Shown piece by piece: positions 1 through 56,600 of a stretch of DNA of 64,000 bases (position 1 is its first letter; the number at the start of each line of letters is the position of its first letter). A program made the translations under genes and the position numbers. This stretch comes from Winogradskya consettensis. Lineage in GTDB: Bacteria; Actinomycetota; Actinomycetes; Mycobacteriales; Micromonosporaceae. Under the pieces are notes generated by a model. That model ran no database searches and was not told the origin of the DNA. It was given only the letters and a program-made list of their open reading frames with translations. The stretch covers positions 124,001 through 188,000 of the forward strand of contig NZ_BOQP01000051.1 in NCBI RefSeq assembly GCF_018332715.1, read 5' to 3'.

Positions 1-11772
<11,772 letters not shown>

Positions 11773-11777
11773 CAATG

Positions 11778-11781
11778 CCTC
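11778..11781 (-). promoter_or_regulatory. Ribosome binding site of PKS-A
   Basis: GAGG on the minus strand lies 5 nt before the ATG at 11772. It supports this start over the in-frame TTG one codon upstream. Confidence 0.7.
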
Positions 11782-11882
11782 ATATTCATGTCCTGAACGG
11801 GGGCGTGACGGGGTACGGCAACGACCACAGGTCCGCCGGCCGGCCATGGTGACCGGCGAATACGCGGGGATTTACAGTGGCG

Positions 11883-11923
11883 AGACTAGGAGCGCGCCCG
11901 GCAGGGGGCCAACCCCTACCCCT
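11883..11923 (-). promoter_or_regulatory. Putative promoter and activator site upstream of PKS-A
   Basis: On the minus strand two AGGGGT hexamers lie in tandem (11918-11923 and 11912-11917). The second runs into a -35-like TTGGCC (11907-11912), followed after 18 bp by TAGTCT (11883-11888), close to the actinomycete -10 form TAGNNT. This gives a leader of roughly 100 nt before the ATG at 11772. The gap upstream of PKS-C carries the same layout with the same spacing. Function is inferred; no transcript data are available here. Confidence 0.45.
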
Positions 11924-11946
11924 GCGACCGCGCCCCTATGGGGACC

Positions 11947-11963
11947 GAACCTCCACGAGGTTC
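11947..11963 (-). terminator. Short hairpin overlapping the PKS-B stop codon
   Basis: GAACCTC and GAGGTTC form a perfect 7 bp inverted repeat around a 3 nt loop, and the last bases overlap the TGA of PKS-B (11962-11964). There is no T-run after it, so termination is uncertain. It may instead protect the mRNA 3' end or be incidental. Confidence 0.3.
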
Positions 11964-14900
11964 AGGCCACGCCGAGCTCGTTGTCGATGAAGTCGAAAAG
12001 GTCGTCGTCCCCGGCCGTGTCGAGGTCACCCGCGACCGACACGACGTCCTCGCCCGCGCCGCCCGCGTACGCCGCGGCCAGCGCCGCGAGCCGGGCCACG
12101 GCCCGGCGGCGGACCTCGTCGTCGGTGCCCGCGTCCGCTAGCGCCGCCGCGATCCGGTCCAGGTCGTCCAGCAGCCCGGCACCGGCCGGCACGTCCGTGA
12201 CGAGCTGTTCGAGCAGGTGCCCGGCGAGCTTGCCGGTGCTCGGATAGTCGAAGACCAGCGTCGCGGGCAGGCGCAGCCCGGTCACGGCGGAGAGGCGGTT
12301 GCGCAGCTCGACCGCGGTCAGGGAGTCGAGGCCCAGCTCCTTGAACCCGCGATCGGGGTCGACAGCGGCACCGCTCGGGTGGCCCAGGACGGCGGCCACC
12401 TCGGCACGGATCACGTCGGCGACCACCCGGTGCCGTTCGCCGGGCACCTCGTCGAGCAGGCGCAGCGCGAGGGTACGCGAATCGGCGGCCACCGCGGCCG
12501 TCCGCACCGCCGTCCCGGGCGCCAGGCCGCGCAGCAACGCCGGCAGTTCCGCCACTGCGGCATGTGCACGCAGGGCACGCACGTCCAACGTCACCGGTAC
12601 GACGTGCGGGCGTCCCGTGCTCACCGCCCGGTCGAACAGCGCCAGCCCCTCCTCGTCGCTGAGTGCCGCACCGGCCTGCGTGGCGCGAGCGGCGTCCTGC
12701 CCGGCGAGGGTGCCGGCCATGCCCCCGGAGCGCTCCCAGAGACCCCAGCCGAGCGACAGCGCCGGCAACCCCAGCCCGTGCCGGTGGGAGGCCAGCGCGT
12801 CGAGGACCGCGTTGGCGGCGGCGTAGTTGGCCTGGCCGGCCGTGCCGAACGTCGCGGCGACCGACGAGAAGAGCACGAACCAGGCGAGGTCGCGGTCCTT
12901 GGTGAGCTCGTGCAGGTGCAGCGCGGCGTCCGACTTGGGTGCCGCGACCGCGTCGAGCCGGTCCGGGGTCATCGCGGTGAACACGCCGTCGTCCAGCACG
13001 CCCGCGCAGTGCACGACACCGGTCAGATCGGTGATGCCGCCGACCAGCGCCGCGACGGCCGTCCGGTCGGACACGTCGCAGGCGGCCACGGTGACGTCGG
13101 CGCCGAGCCCGCGGAGCCGGTCGGCGATCTCCTCCCCGCCGCCGCGACGGGAGGCGAGGACGAGCTTGCGCACGTCGTACTCGCGGACCAGGTGCTCGGC
13201 GAACAGCGAGCCCAGGGCGCCCGTGCCGCCGGTGACCAGCACCGTGCCGCCTCCGGGGCCCCGGAGGCCGTCCTGCGCCGGCTCGGCGGTGGGAGCCGCC
13301 CGGACCAGGCGGGGCGCGAACGCCTCGCTGTCCCGCAGCGCCACCTCGGGTTCCGTGCCCGCGGCGGCGTCCAGGACCAGCGGCCACGAGTCGTCGTCCA
13401 CGTCGACGATCACGATGCGGCCGGGGTTCTCGGTCTGCGCGGAACGCAGCATGCCGTGCAGGGCCGCGGCGCCCGGATCGGCCACGGGCCTCCCGGCGGG
13501 TACGGCACCCCGGGTGAGGACAGCCAGCCGCTCGTCGGTGAACCGGTCGTCGGCGAGCCAGTCGCGGACCGTACGCAGCACCACGTCCCGATCGCCGCCC
13601 ACCAGGATCTTCACCGCGGACTTCCCGGCGGCATGACCGGCGATCATCGGCACGCCGAGCAGCTCGGCGCACTCCGCGTCGCCCAGTACCACGACACCGT
13701 CCGCGTCCGCGGGTTCGAGGTCGACCGGCGTCCAGTCCACGGCGAACAGCGAGTCCGGCCCCTGGCCACGGGCCGCGATCCCGTCGGAGCTGACCGCCCG
13801 CAGGGTCAGCGCGTCGACGACCGCGATGGGCGCCCCGGCCTCGTCGGCGAGGGTGACGCTGACCGTGTCCGGGCCGGCCGGTGACACGCGCACGCGGGCG
13901 GCCGCCGCGCCGGTGGCCGCGAGCCGGAAACCGGACCACGCGAACGGCAGCCGGACGCTGCCGTCCACGGCGAACCCGTCGTAGGCGACGGCGTGCAGCG
14001 CGGCGTCGAGCAGGGCCGGGTGCAGGCCGTACCGCTGCGCTTCGATCCGGACGTCGCCGGGCAACGCGACCTCGGCGTAGACGTCCCCGTCGTGGCGCCA
14101 CACGCGCCGCAGGCCCTGGAACACGGGCCCGTAGCGGTAGCCGCCGTTCGGCACGTAGTGATCGGTGACGTCGACCGGCTCGGCACCGGCCGGGGGCCAC
14201 GCGGGCACATCCCAGGCGGGCACCGCGGCCAGGACACCGACCCGGCCGGTGGCGTGACCGGTCCAGGCCTCCTCACCGGCGGCCCGCGACGCGACCTGGA
14301 CGGGGTGGTCCCCGTCGGCTCCCGGCGCGCCGACGCGAATCTGCACCTGCACGCCGCCGCGCTCCGGCAGCAGCAGCGGCTGTTCGATGACCAGCTCGCG
14401 CAGCTCCGGCGCCCCGGCGAGAGCACCCGCGTGCCGGGCGAGCTCGGCGAACGCGGTGCCGGGCAGGACGACCCGGTCGAGGACGACGTGGTCGGCGAGC
14501 CAGGGCTGGGTGGTGACCGACAGCCTGCCCGTGCAGACGAGGCCGTCGTCCCCGGCGAGCTGCACCACACCGGCGAGCAGCGGGTGCCCGGCGGCGGCGA
14601 GTCCCCCGTCCCGGGCCTCGGCGAGCAGGGCCATGGTCTGCACCCAGTAGTGGTCGCCCTCGAACGCGTACGTGGGCAGCGGCACGGGCGCGGCGGCCGG
14701 CAGCAGCGCCGGCCAGTCGACGACGGTGCCGTGGCACCAGAGCCGGGCCGCGGCGGTCAGCGGCTGGTCGCCGCGGACCACCACCGCGGTGGTGTCCAGC
14801 GTTCCGGCGGCGCTCCCGGCGAGCACGCCGGAGGGTCCTACTTCGAGGAACCGCGTCACGCCGCGCTCCGCGAGCCGGGTCATGCCGTCGGCGAACCGTA

Positions 14901-17183
14901 CGGTGTCCCGCACCTGGCGCACCCAGTGCTCCGCGTCCCACCCGTCCATAATCAGCGGGATCTGTGGCTGTCCGTAAGTGATCGTCTCCGCGACGGCCCG
15001 GAACTCGTCGAGCATCGGCTCCATCAGCCGCGAGTGGAACGCATGCGACACCTGAAGGCGTTTCGTCCGCCTGTCCGTGATCAGAGCGTCGATCGCCGCG
15101 ACCGGACCCGACACCACCACGGAGGTCGGACCGTTCACCGCGGCAACATCGAGATCGTCGCCGATGATCGACCGGACCTCCGCCTCAGCGGCTTCGATCG
15201 CCAGCATCGCACCACCAGCCGGCAGTGCCTGCATCAAACGACCACGAGCGGACACCAACGTGATCGCATCGTCCAAACCGAACACGCCAGCAACGTGCGC
15301 GGCGGCCAACTCACCGATCGAATGACCGAGCAGGAAGTCGGGCGTGATGCCCCAGCTCTCGTAAAGCCGGAACAACGCCACCTCGTACGCGAACAGAGCG
15401 ATCTGGGTGTGCCGGGTCTCGTGGATCCGCTCATCCGACACGATCTCGGTCCGCCCGGCGATCGCGTCGTGGGCCTCGGCGAAGACGGGGAACCGGGCGC
15501 GGAGCTCGTCGGCCATCCCCGGCCGCTGAGCACCCTGCCCGGTGAACATCATCGCGAGCCGGCCGGGTCGCAGAACCCCGGTGACCACATCGGGCGAGCC
15601 GGAACCCTCCGCCAGAGCGGCGAGACCCACGGCGCCGGAGAGCACCACCGCCCGGTGATCGAGCGCGGCCCGGCCGGTGACCAGCGACCGGGCGACCGCG
15701 GCATCCGCCAGACCGGGCACCGCCGCGTGCAGACGTGCCGCCTGCGCGGCCAGGGCGGTGGCGCTGTTCGCCGAGAGAATCCAGGGGTGGGTGCCGGCCG
15801 CCGGCTCGGCGGGTGCCGCCCGCTCAGGCGCCTGCTCCAGGACGGTGTGCGCGTTCGTCCCGCTGATGCCGAACGACGAGACGGCGGCCCGGCGCGGCCG
15901 GTTGCGCTCCGGCCAGCGTACGGCCTCGGTGAGCAGCCGGACCGACCCGGCGGACCAGTCGACGTTCGGGCTGGGCTCGTCGACGTGCAGGGTCCGGGGA
16001 AGCACGCCGTGGCGCAGCGCCATGACCATCTTGATGATGCCGGCCACCCCGGCCGCCGCCTGGGTGTGGCCGATGTTCGACTTGACGGAGCCGAGCCACA
16101 GCGGGTCGCCGTCGCGGTCCTTGCCGTACGTCTCCAGCAGCGCCCGCGCCTCGATCGGGTCGCCGAGCGTGGTGCCGGTGCCGTGCGCCTCCACAGCGTC
16201 CACGTCGGACGGCCCGATACCCGCCGCGGCGAGCGCCTGGCGGATGACCCGGCGCTGCGAGGGCCCGTTGGGCGCGGTGAGGCCGTTGCTGGCCCCGTCG
16301 GAGTTGACGGCGCTGCCCCGAACGACCGCCAGCACCTCGTGGCCGTCGCGGAGCGCGTCGGAGAGCCGTTCGACGAGCAGCACGCCGATGCCCTCGCCCC
16401 AGCCGGTGCCGTCGGCGGCGGCGGCGAACGGCTTGCAGCGCCCGTCGCCGGCCAGCCCGCCCTGCCGGTCGAACTCCTCGAATGCCCCGGGGGACACCAT
16501 GACGGTCACCCCGGCGACCAGCGCCCGGTCGCATTCGTCCTGGCGCAGCGCCTGGGCGGCCCAGTGCAGGGCGACCAGCGACGAGGAGCAGGCCGTGTCG
16601 ATCGTGACGGACGGGCCGGTCAGGCCGTAGACGTACGACAGCCGCCCGGACAGCACGCTCGCGGTCGTGCCGGTGGCCAGGAACGCCTCGAGTCCCTCGG
16701 GCAGGCCGATCGGGATGCTCGCGTAGTCCTGGCCGTTGGTGCCGACGAAGACCCCGGTGCGGCTGCCCTTGACCGAGCGGGGGTCGGTGCCGGCGCGTTC
16801 GAACACCTCCCACGCGCATTCGAGGAGGTGCCGCTGCTGCGGGTCCATGGCCAGCGCCTCGCGGGGCGAGATGCCGAACAGCGCCGCGTCGAAGCGGCCC
16901 GGATCGTCGAGGAATCCGCCCACCCGGCTCCAGCCGGCGGCGTCCCCGTCGAGGTCCCAGCCGCGCCCGGCCGGGAACGGCCCCATCGCGTCACGGCCGT
17001 CCACGACCAGCTCCCACAGGTCCTCGGGGCTGCCGACGCCGCCCGGGAACCGGCAGCTCATCGCCACGATGGCGAGCGGTTCGCGGGCCGACTCCTCGAC
17101 CGTCTGCAGCTGCTGCCGGGTCCGGTGCAGGTCGGTGGTGACCCGCCGCAGGTACTCGACGAGCTTGTCCTGGTCCATGCCGG

Positions 17184-17187
<4 letters not shown>
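11962..17187 (-). CDS. PKS-B: single-module type I polyketide synthase KS-AT-DH-KR-ACP
   Basis: The product has 1741 residues. An N-terminal coiled-coil docking helix (about residues 5-32, MDQDKLVEYLRRVTTDL) precedes KS (C200, DTACSSS), AT (S623 in GHSIGE; SHAFH, malonyl type), DH (H900 in DHVVLDRVVLPGT, D1061 in HPALLDAALH), KR (GTVLVTGGTG near 1313; S1442, Y1455; LDD, B-type) and ACP (S1622 in LGLDSLTAVELRN). A helical C-terminal docking tail ends DFIDNELGVA. The expected extension is an unbranched alpha,beta-double bond. The ATG at 17187 is favoured over the Met three codons in: it overlaps the PKS-C stop as ATGA and has GGAG 11 nt upstream, so translation is probably coupled. There is no thioesterase. 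The tail must dock onto a protein outside the window, because PKS-A has no matching N-terminal helix. Confidence 0.97.
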
Positions 17188-50435
<33,248 letters not shown>

Positions 50436-50442
50436 TCGAGGT

Positions 50443-50448
50443 CACCTT
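50443..50448 (-). promoter_or_regulatory. Ribosome binding site of PKS-C
   Basis: AAGGTG on the minus strand lies 7 nt before the GTG at 50435. It supports the GTG start directly ahead of the docking helix; the nearby ATG (GTGGCAGATGAA) is out of frame. Confidence 0.7.
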
Positions 50449-50493
50449 GTCTAGGCAATCGGAATGGTTCGCACCACCGTGTGGAGGCACCGT

Positions 50494-50539
50494 CGAGGAC
50501 CGTTCCGCCCCGCCCGCGGGCAGGGTGGAACGGTCCTCG
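50494..50539 (-). promoter_or_regulatory. 46 nt near-perfect hairpin in the predicted PKS-C leader
   Basis: Arms 50494-50506 and 50527-50539 are perfect 13 bp complements. Pairing continues inward (50507-50510 with 50523-50526, one mismatch, then 50512-50515 with 50518-50521). It lies 58 bp before the PKS-C start and begins roughly 10 nt after the transcription start implied by the putative -10 at 50557-50562. It could stabilise the 5' end of a very long mRNA, or act as a terminator for read-through from PKS-D. It has no T-run. Confidence 0.6.
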
Positions 50540-50556
50540 GGAGCCTTGATGCCGGG

Positions 50557-50591
50557 AGCCTATGGGCGCCCTCGGAACCCCAACAACCCCT
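50557..50591 (-). promoter_or_regulatory. Putative promoter and activator site upstream of PKS-C
   Basis: On the minus strand AGGGGT (50586-50591) runs into a -35-like TTGTTG (50581-50586), followed after exactly 18 bp by TAGGCT (50557-50562). A second AGGGGT lies 11 bp further upstream (50597-50602), about one helical turn, and an inverted copy at 50609-50614. The arrangement matches that upstream of PKS-A. It would drive PKS-C and the overlapping PKS-B independently of PKS-D. Confidence 0.45.
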
Positions 50592-50619
50592 AGGCGACCC
50601 CTGCGGGCAGGGGTCGCCT
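50592..50619 (-). terminator. Perfect 13 bp inverted repeat just after PKS-D
   Basis: Arms 50592-50604 and 50607-50619 are exact complements around a 2 nt centre, starting 6 nt after the PKS-D stop codon. The stem is GC-rich and no T-run follows, as is common for actinomycete terminators. It also contains one AGGGGT in each orientation, so it may serve as an operator for PKS-C rather than, or as well as, a terminator. Confidence 0.45.
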
Positions 50620-50625
50620 CGATGA

Positions 50626-53600
50626 TCAGGCGCCGCCGAGCTGCTGTTCGATGAACGAGATCAGCTCGTCGTCGGACGCCGCTTCCAGCGTGTCGTCCAC
50701 CGAGCCGGCACCGGTTGCGGCCGGCGCCGCGGCCGTCCACTTCGACAGGAAGGACTGCAGCCGTACGGTGACCTTGGCGCGCGCGAGCGCATCGAACCCG
50801 GCACCCCCGAATGCCTCGTCCAGCTCCGCCAGCCGGGCCAGGAACGGGTCGACGCCGTCCTGCTCGCCGGACAGCTCGGCCCGCAGGTACCGGCCCACCG
50901 CCGCCGCGTCCGGGTGGTCGAACACCAGGCTCGCTGGCATGCTGAGCCCGGTCGCCGCGACGAGCCGGTTGCGCAGCTCGACCGCGGTCAGGGAGTCGAA
51001 GCCGAGGTCGTTGAACGCGCGCCCGGCCGGGACCCGGTCGATGCCGCTGTGCCGCAGCACGGCGGCCGCCTCGGTGCGCACCAGCCGTACCAGCAGGTCC
51101 GTCTGCTCGGTCGCGGACAGGCCCCGGATACGGCCGCGCAGCCCGTCGCCCGCGTCCCCGGCACCGCTCGGCACCTCCGCCTGCTCCCCGCCGCCGAGCT
51201 CCGCGAACAGCGGCGCGGGCCGGGTGGCGGTGAACGTCGCGAGGAACCGCGACCAGTCGATGTCGGCGACCGTCACACATTCCTCGCCGCCGTCGATCGC
51301 CTCGGCCAGCGCCGCCATCGCCCGCTGCGGGGTCAGCGGGGCCAGGCCGCGGCGGCGCAGGTAGTCGTCGGCCTCGGTGGACGCGGCCATGCCGGAACCG
51401 GCCCACGGTCCCCACGCGACGGAGGTGCCCGCCGCGCCCCGGGCCCGCCGGGTGCGGACGAGCGCGTCGAGATGGGCGTTGGCGGCGGCATACGCGGCCT
51501 GTCCCCCGCTGCCCCACACCCCGGCGATGGAGGAGAAGACCACGAACGCGTCGAGGTCCAGGGCGGCGGTCAGGGCGTCGAGGTGCTGGGCGCCGGCCAC
51601 CTTGGCGTGCAGGGTCGCCGCGAACTCCGCCGGGGTGGTCGCCGCCAGCGTGGCCGCGTCGTTGACCCCGGCGGCGTGCACGACGCCGGTCAGGGGCAGG
51701 TCCGCCGGGATCGCCGCGAGCACACCGGCCAGCGCGTCCCGGTCGGTGACGTCCGCGGCCGCCACGGTGACCCGGGTGCCGAGGGCGGTCAGCTCGGCGG
51801 TGAGGTCGCTCATGCCGGGGGCTTGCGGGCCGCGACGGCCGAGCAGGACCAGGTGGGGTACGCCGCGCCCGGCGAGCCACCGCGCGACGTGGGCGCCGAG
51901 TGCGCCGGTGCCGCCGGTGAGCAGAACCGTACCCGTGGGGCGGTAACCGCCGCCTGCCTTGACGGGGGCCGGAGCCGGAAGCAGCCGCCGGGCCCGCAGG
52001 CCACCGGGGCGGATCGCCACCTGGTCCTCCTCGCCGGGGGCGGTCAGGAACGCCGCCAGCGCCTGCCCGTCGGCGTCGGCGAGGGTGCCGGGCAGGTCGA
52101 CCAGGCCACCCCAGCGCCGCGGGTGTTCCAGCGCGGCCACCCGGCCCAGGCCCCAGATCTGCGCCTGCCGTGGCGCGGCGTCCGTGGCACCGGTCGCGTC
52201 GCGGGTCAGGCACCAGAGCGGGGCGTCCACGCCGGCATCGCCGAGCGCCTGGACGAGCGTCACCGTCCGGGTCGCGTCGGGCAGGACGGACAGCACGCGG
52301 GTCGCCGGGGTGAGCCCCCGGTTCCCCTTCAGGACGTCGCGGATGCGGCCGGCGGCTGTTGCCCGGTCGGCGCCGGTCGCGATCGTGACCTCGGTCAGCG
52401 TCGCCCCGGTCAGCGCCGTCCGCAGGTCCTGCGGCACCTCGCCGTCCGTGACCACGAGCCAGTTCCCGTCCGGTGCCGCCGCCACGGGGGCGGTGATGTC
52501 CGTCCAGTCCTCGCGGTAGCGCAGCCCGTCGGTGTTGTGCCCGAGGTCCGGCCAGTACCGCTCGCGCTGGAACGCGTACGGCGGCAGCGCCACCCGCGGC
52601 CCGGCCGGCAGGATCCCGGCCCAGTCCACCGGTACGCCGGCGACGTGCAGCGCTGCGACGGCGTCCAGCGGGCGGTCACCCCGGATCACGGTCTCACCGC
52701 CGTCCAGGCACCCCGCCGCCATCCCGGCGAGGACTCCCGACGGACCGACCTCCAGGAACGTCGTGACCCCCCGGGCGCTCAGCTCCGCGATGCCGTCAGC
52801 GAACCGAACAGCCTCACGCACCTGACGCACCCAGTAATCCGCATCCCACCCGTCCATCACCAACGGAATCGACGGCTGCGCATACTCGACCGTTTCCGCA
52901 ACCGCCCGGAACTCCTCGAGCATCGGCTCCATCAACCGCGAATGGAACGCATGCGACACCTGAAGACGTTTCGTCCGCCTGTCCGTGGTCAAAGCTTCGA
53001 TCGCCTCGACCGAACCCGACACCACCACCGACGTCGGACCGTTCACCGCCGCAACATCCAGCGTGTCGCCGACGATAGAACGAACATCCGCCTCAGAAGC
53101 CTCGATCGCCAACATGGCACCACCCGCAGGAAGCGCCTGCATCAAACGACCACGAGCAGACACCAACCTGATCGCATCATCCAGATCGAACACACCCGCC
53201 ACATGCGCGGCAGCCAACTCACCGATCGAATGACCAAGCAGGAAATCGGGCGTGATGCCCCAGCTCTCGTACAGCCGGAACAACCCCACCTCGAACGCGA
53301 ACAGGGCCAGCTGGGTGTGCTGCGTCTGATCGATGAGCTCCGTCTCGACGACCTTGTGAAGCGGGAATTCGGCCCGGGCGGCCACCGCGTCGAACGCGTC
53401 GGCGAACACCGGATGACGGTCGTACAGGTCGCGGACCATGCCCGGACGCTGGGCGCCCTGCCCGGTGAACAGTGCGGCGAGCGGGCCGTGGCCCGCCGTG
53501 CCGGTCAGCACCCCGGCCGCGGACGTTCCCTGGTCGAGGGCGGCGAGCCCGGCGAGCAGGCCTTCCCTGTCGGGCGCGACAACGGCAGCGCGTACGGGCA

Positions 53601-56600
53601 GGCTCGCCTGTACCGCGGCGAGGCTGCGGGCCACGGCGGTGAGGTCGCTCGCGGTCGCCGCCACCTCGCGCAGCCGTGCCGCCCGGGCGCTGAGTGCGGC
53701 GCCGGTGCCGGCCGACAGCAGCCAGGTGACCGGCCCGTCACCGGCCGCCGGCTCCTCCGCGGCGGGGGCCACGACGTCGCCCTGTTCCAGGATCACGTGC
53801 GCGTTGGTGCCGCTGAGACCGAACGAGGAGACGCCCGCCCGTCGCCGCGCGCCGTCCCACGGCTGGTTGGCGGTCAGCAGCCGCACGTCGCCGGCGGACC
53901 AGTCCACCTGCGGGGTCGGCTCGCCCACGTGCAGGGTCGCGGGCAGCACGCCGTGCCGCATCGCCATGACCATCTTGATCAGCCCGGCGACGCCGGCTGC
54001 GGCCTGGGTGTGGCCGATGTTCGACTTGACCGACCCGAGCCACAACGGCCGATCCCGATCCTGACCGTACGTGGCCAGCACCGCCTGCGCCTCGATCGGG
54101 TCACCGAGCCGGGTACCGGTTCCGTGCGCCTCGACAACATCCACGTCCGCCGGCTTCAATCCCGCCGACGCGAGCGCCTGCCGGATCACCCGCTGCTGCG
54201 AAGGACCGTTCGGCGCCGTCAGACCGTTGGACGCGCCGTCCTGGTTGATCGCGCTGCCCCGCACCACCGCGAGCACCTCGTGGCCGTTGCGGCGCGCGTC
54301 GGAGAGCCGCTCCACCAGCAGAACGCCGACGCCCTCACCCCAGCCCGTGCCGTCCGCGTCCGCGGAGAACGCCTTGCAGCGGCCGTCACCGGCCAGCCCG
54401 TCCTGCCGGGCGAACTCGACGAACGCGCCCGCCGTGGACATCACCGTCACACCACCGGCCAGCGCGAGGTCGCACTCCCCCGCCCGCAGCGACTGCGCGG
54501 CGAGATGCAGGGCGACCAGCGACGACGAGCAGGCCGTGTCCACGGTGACCGCCGGGCCTTCCAGGCCGAACACGTACGACACCCGGCCGGACAGCACCGC
54601 CGCCGCGTTGCCCGTGGAGGCATGCGACTCGACACCGGCGCCACCGGCCATGGCCAGCACCGCCGCATAGTCCTGGCCGTTGGTGCCGACGAAGACACCG
54701 GTGCGTGATCCGCGTACGGCGACCGGGTCGACACCGCCGCGCTCGAACGCCTCCCACACCGATTCCAGCAGCACCCGCTGCTGGGGATCCATGGCGAGCG
54801 CCTCCCGGGGCGACACCCCGAACAGCTCGGCGTCGAAGCCGGCCACATCGTCGAGGAAACCGCCCTCGACGGCGGGCAGGCCACCGGGCCAGCCCCGGTC
54901 CGCGGGCAGGGCGGTCAGCGCGTCCGTACCGCCGGCGACGAGCTCCCACAGGTCCTCCGGCGACGCCACGCCCCCGGGGAACCGGCAGGCCATCGCCACG
55001 ACGACCACCGGATCACCGGCGTCCACCACGGCCGGGACAGCGTCGGCCGGGACCGCCGCTCCGGACGCGACCTGGCTCCGGGCGCCCAGGCGGTCGCGCA
55101 GATGCTCCACGAGCGCCGCCGGGGTCGGGTAGTCGAACACGAGCGTGGCGGGCAGCGGCACGCCGACCGCCTCGGTGAGCAGGTTGCGCAGCTCCACCGC
55201 GGTGAGCGAGTCGAAGCCGAGGTCACGGAACGCGCGCCCGGGCTCGATGGTGTCCCCGGTCGTATGGCCGAGCACCAGCGCGACCCGGCTGCGGATCAGC
55301 TCGAGCAGCTCCACGGCCGTGTGCCCGGCCGGACGGGCAGCCCGCTCCACGACCTGCGCGGGGGCCTCCACCGGAAGGAGCGGTTCGAGCAGCGGTCCAC
55401 GCCGTCCGCCGGCGAGCCGGGGCCAGTCGACGTCCGCGATGAGCAGCACGGGCTCGGCGGAGGCGACGGCAGCACCGAACGCGGCGACCGCCTGCTCCGG
55501 TGGCAGCGCCGTGAACCCGCCCCGGTCGAGGCGCCGGCCGACCGTGCCGGTGTCCGCCATGCCACCCTCGGCCCACGGTCCCCAGGCGATCGACGTCGCG
55601 GCCAGGCCCCGGGCCCTGCGGTCCTGAGCGAGCGCATCCAGGTACGCGTTGGCCGCCGCGTAGTTCCCCTGCCCCGGACTGCCGATCGTCCCGGCCACCG
55701 ACGAGAACAGGGCGAACAGCGGCAGCTCGAGATGCGCGGTGAGCGCGTCGAGGTGGTCGGCGGCCCGCGCCTTGGCAGCGAACACCGTCGTGAACTGGTC
55801 GGCGGTGAGCGACTCGAGGACCCCGTCGTCCACCACGCCCGCAACGTGCACGACACCGGCGAGCGGGAACTCCCCAGGAACCGCGGCGAGCGCGGCAGCC
55901 ACCTGGTCCCGCTCGGACACGTCACACGCTGCCACGGTGACCCGCGCACCGAGCGCGGTCAGGTCAGCGGTCAGCTCCTCGGCCCCGGGCGCCTCCGGCC
56001 CGCCCCGGCTGAGCAGCAGCAGACTGGGAACGCCCGCCCCGGCCAGCCAGCGCGCCACCTGCCCACCGAGCGCGCCTGTGCCACCGGTGACCAGCACCGT
56101 CCCGTCCGGTGCGACGAACTCGGCACCGGAGCCCGGCGCCGCCGTCAACCGCCGCCCGTAGACACCGGCCGCCCTGATCGCGACCTGGTCCTCGTCGTGC
56201 CCGGCCAGCACCGCGGCGAGCCGGCGAGCGGCCCGCTCATCGAGCGTCTCGGGCAGGTCCGCGATGCCACCCCACAGGTGCGGCAGCTCGAGCGCGGCAA
56301 CCTGCGCCACCCCCCAGACCTCCGCCTGCCCGGCCCGCCGGATCGGATCCGCGGGACCGGTCGTGACCGCACCGCGCGTCAGCAACCACACCGGGGCGAC
56401 CAGCTCGGCCTCACCCAGCGCCTGCAGCAGGGCGGTCGCCGCAAGCCCACTGCCGGGCAACCCCACAACCCCACCGACCGTACGGTCCCCAGCCGCGGTC
56501 AGCAGCTCGTCGGCAATCCGCCAGCGATCGGCGTCACCCGGCACCCGCACCTCGATCACATCCACACCAGCACCCCGCAACGCCGCCACGACGTCATCCT

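Noticed and set aside
11834..11858. Hairpin in the PKS-A leader around the GGCCGGCC palindrome
   Set aside because: Only a 6 bp stem with a 13 nt loop can be drawn, which is unremarkable at this GC content.
11962..12240. A thioesterase or other release domain at the end of PKS-B
   Set aside because: Only about 90 residues follow the ACP, helical and docking-like, with no GxSxG motif.
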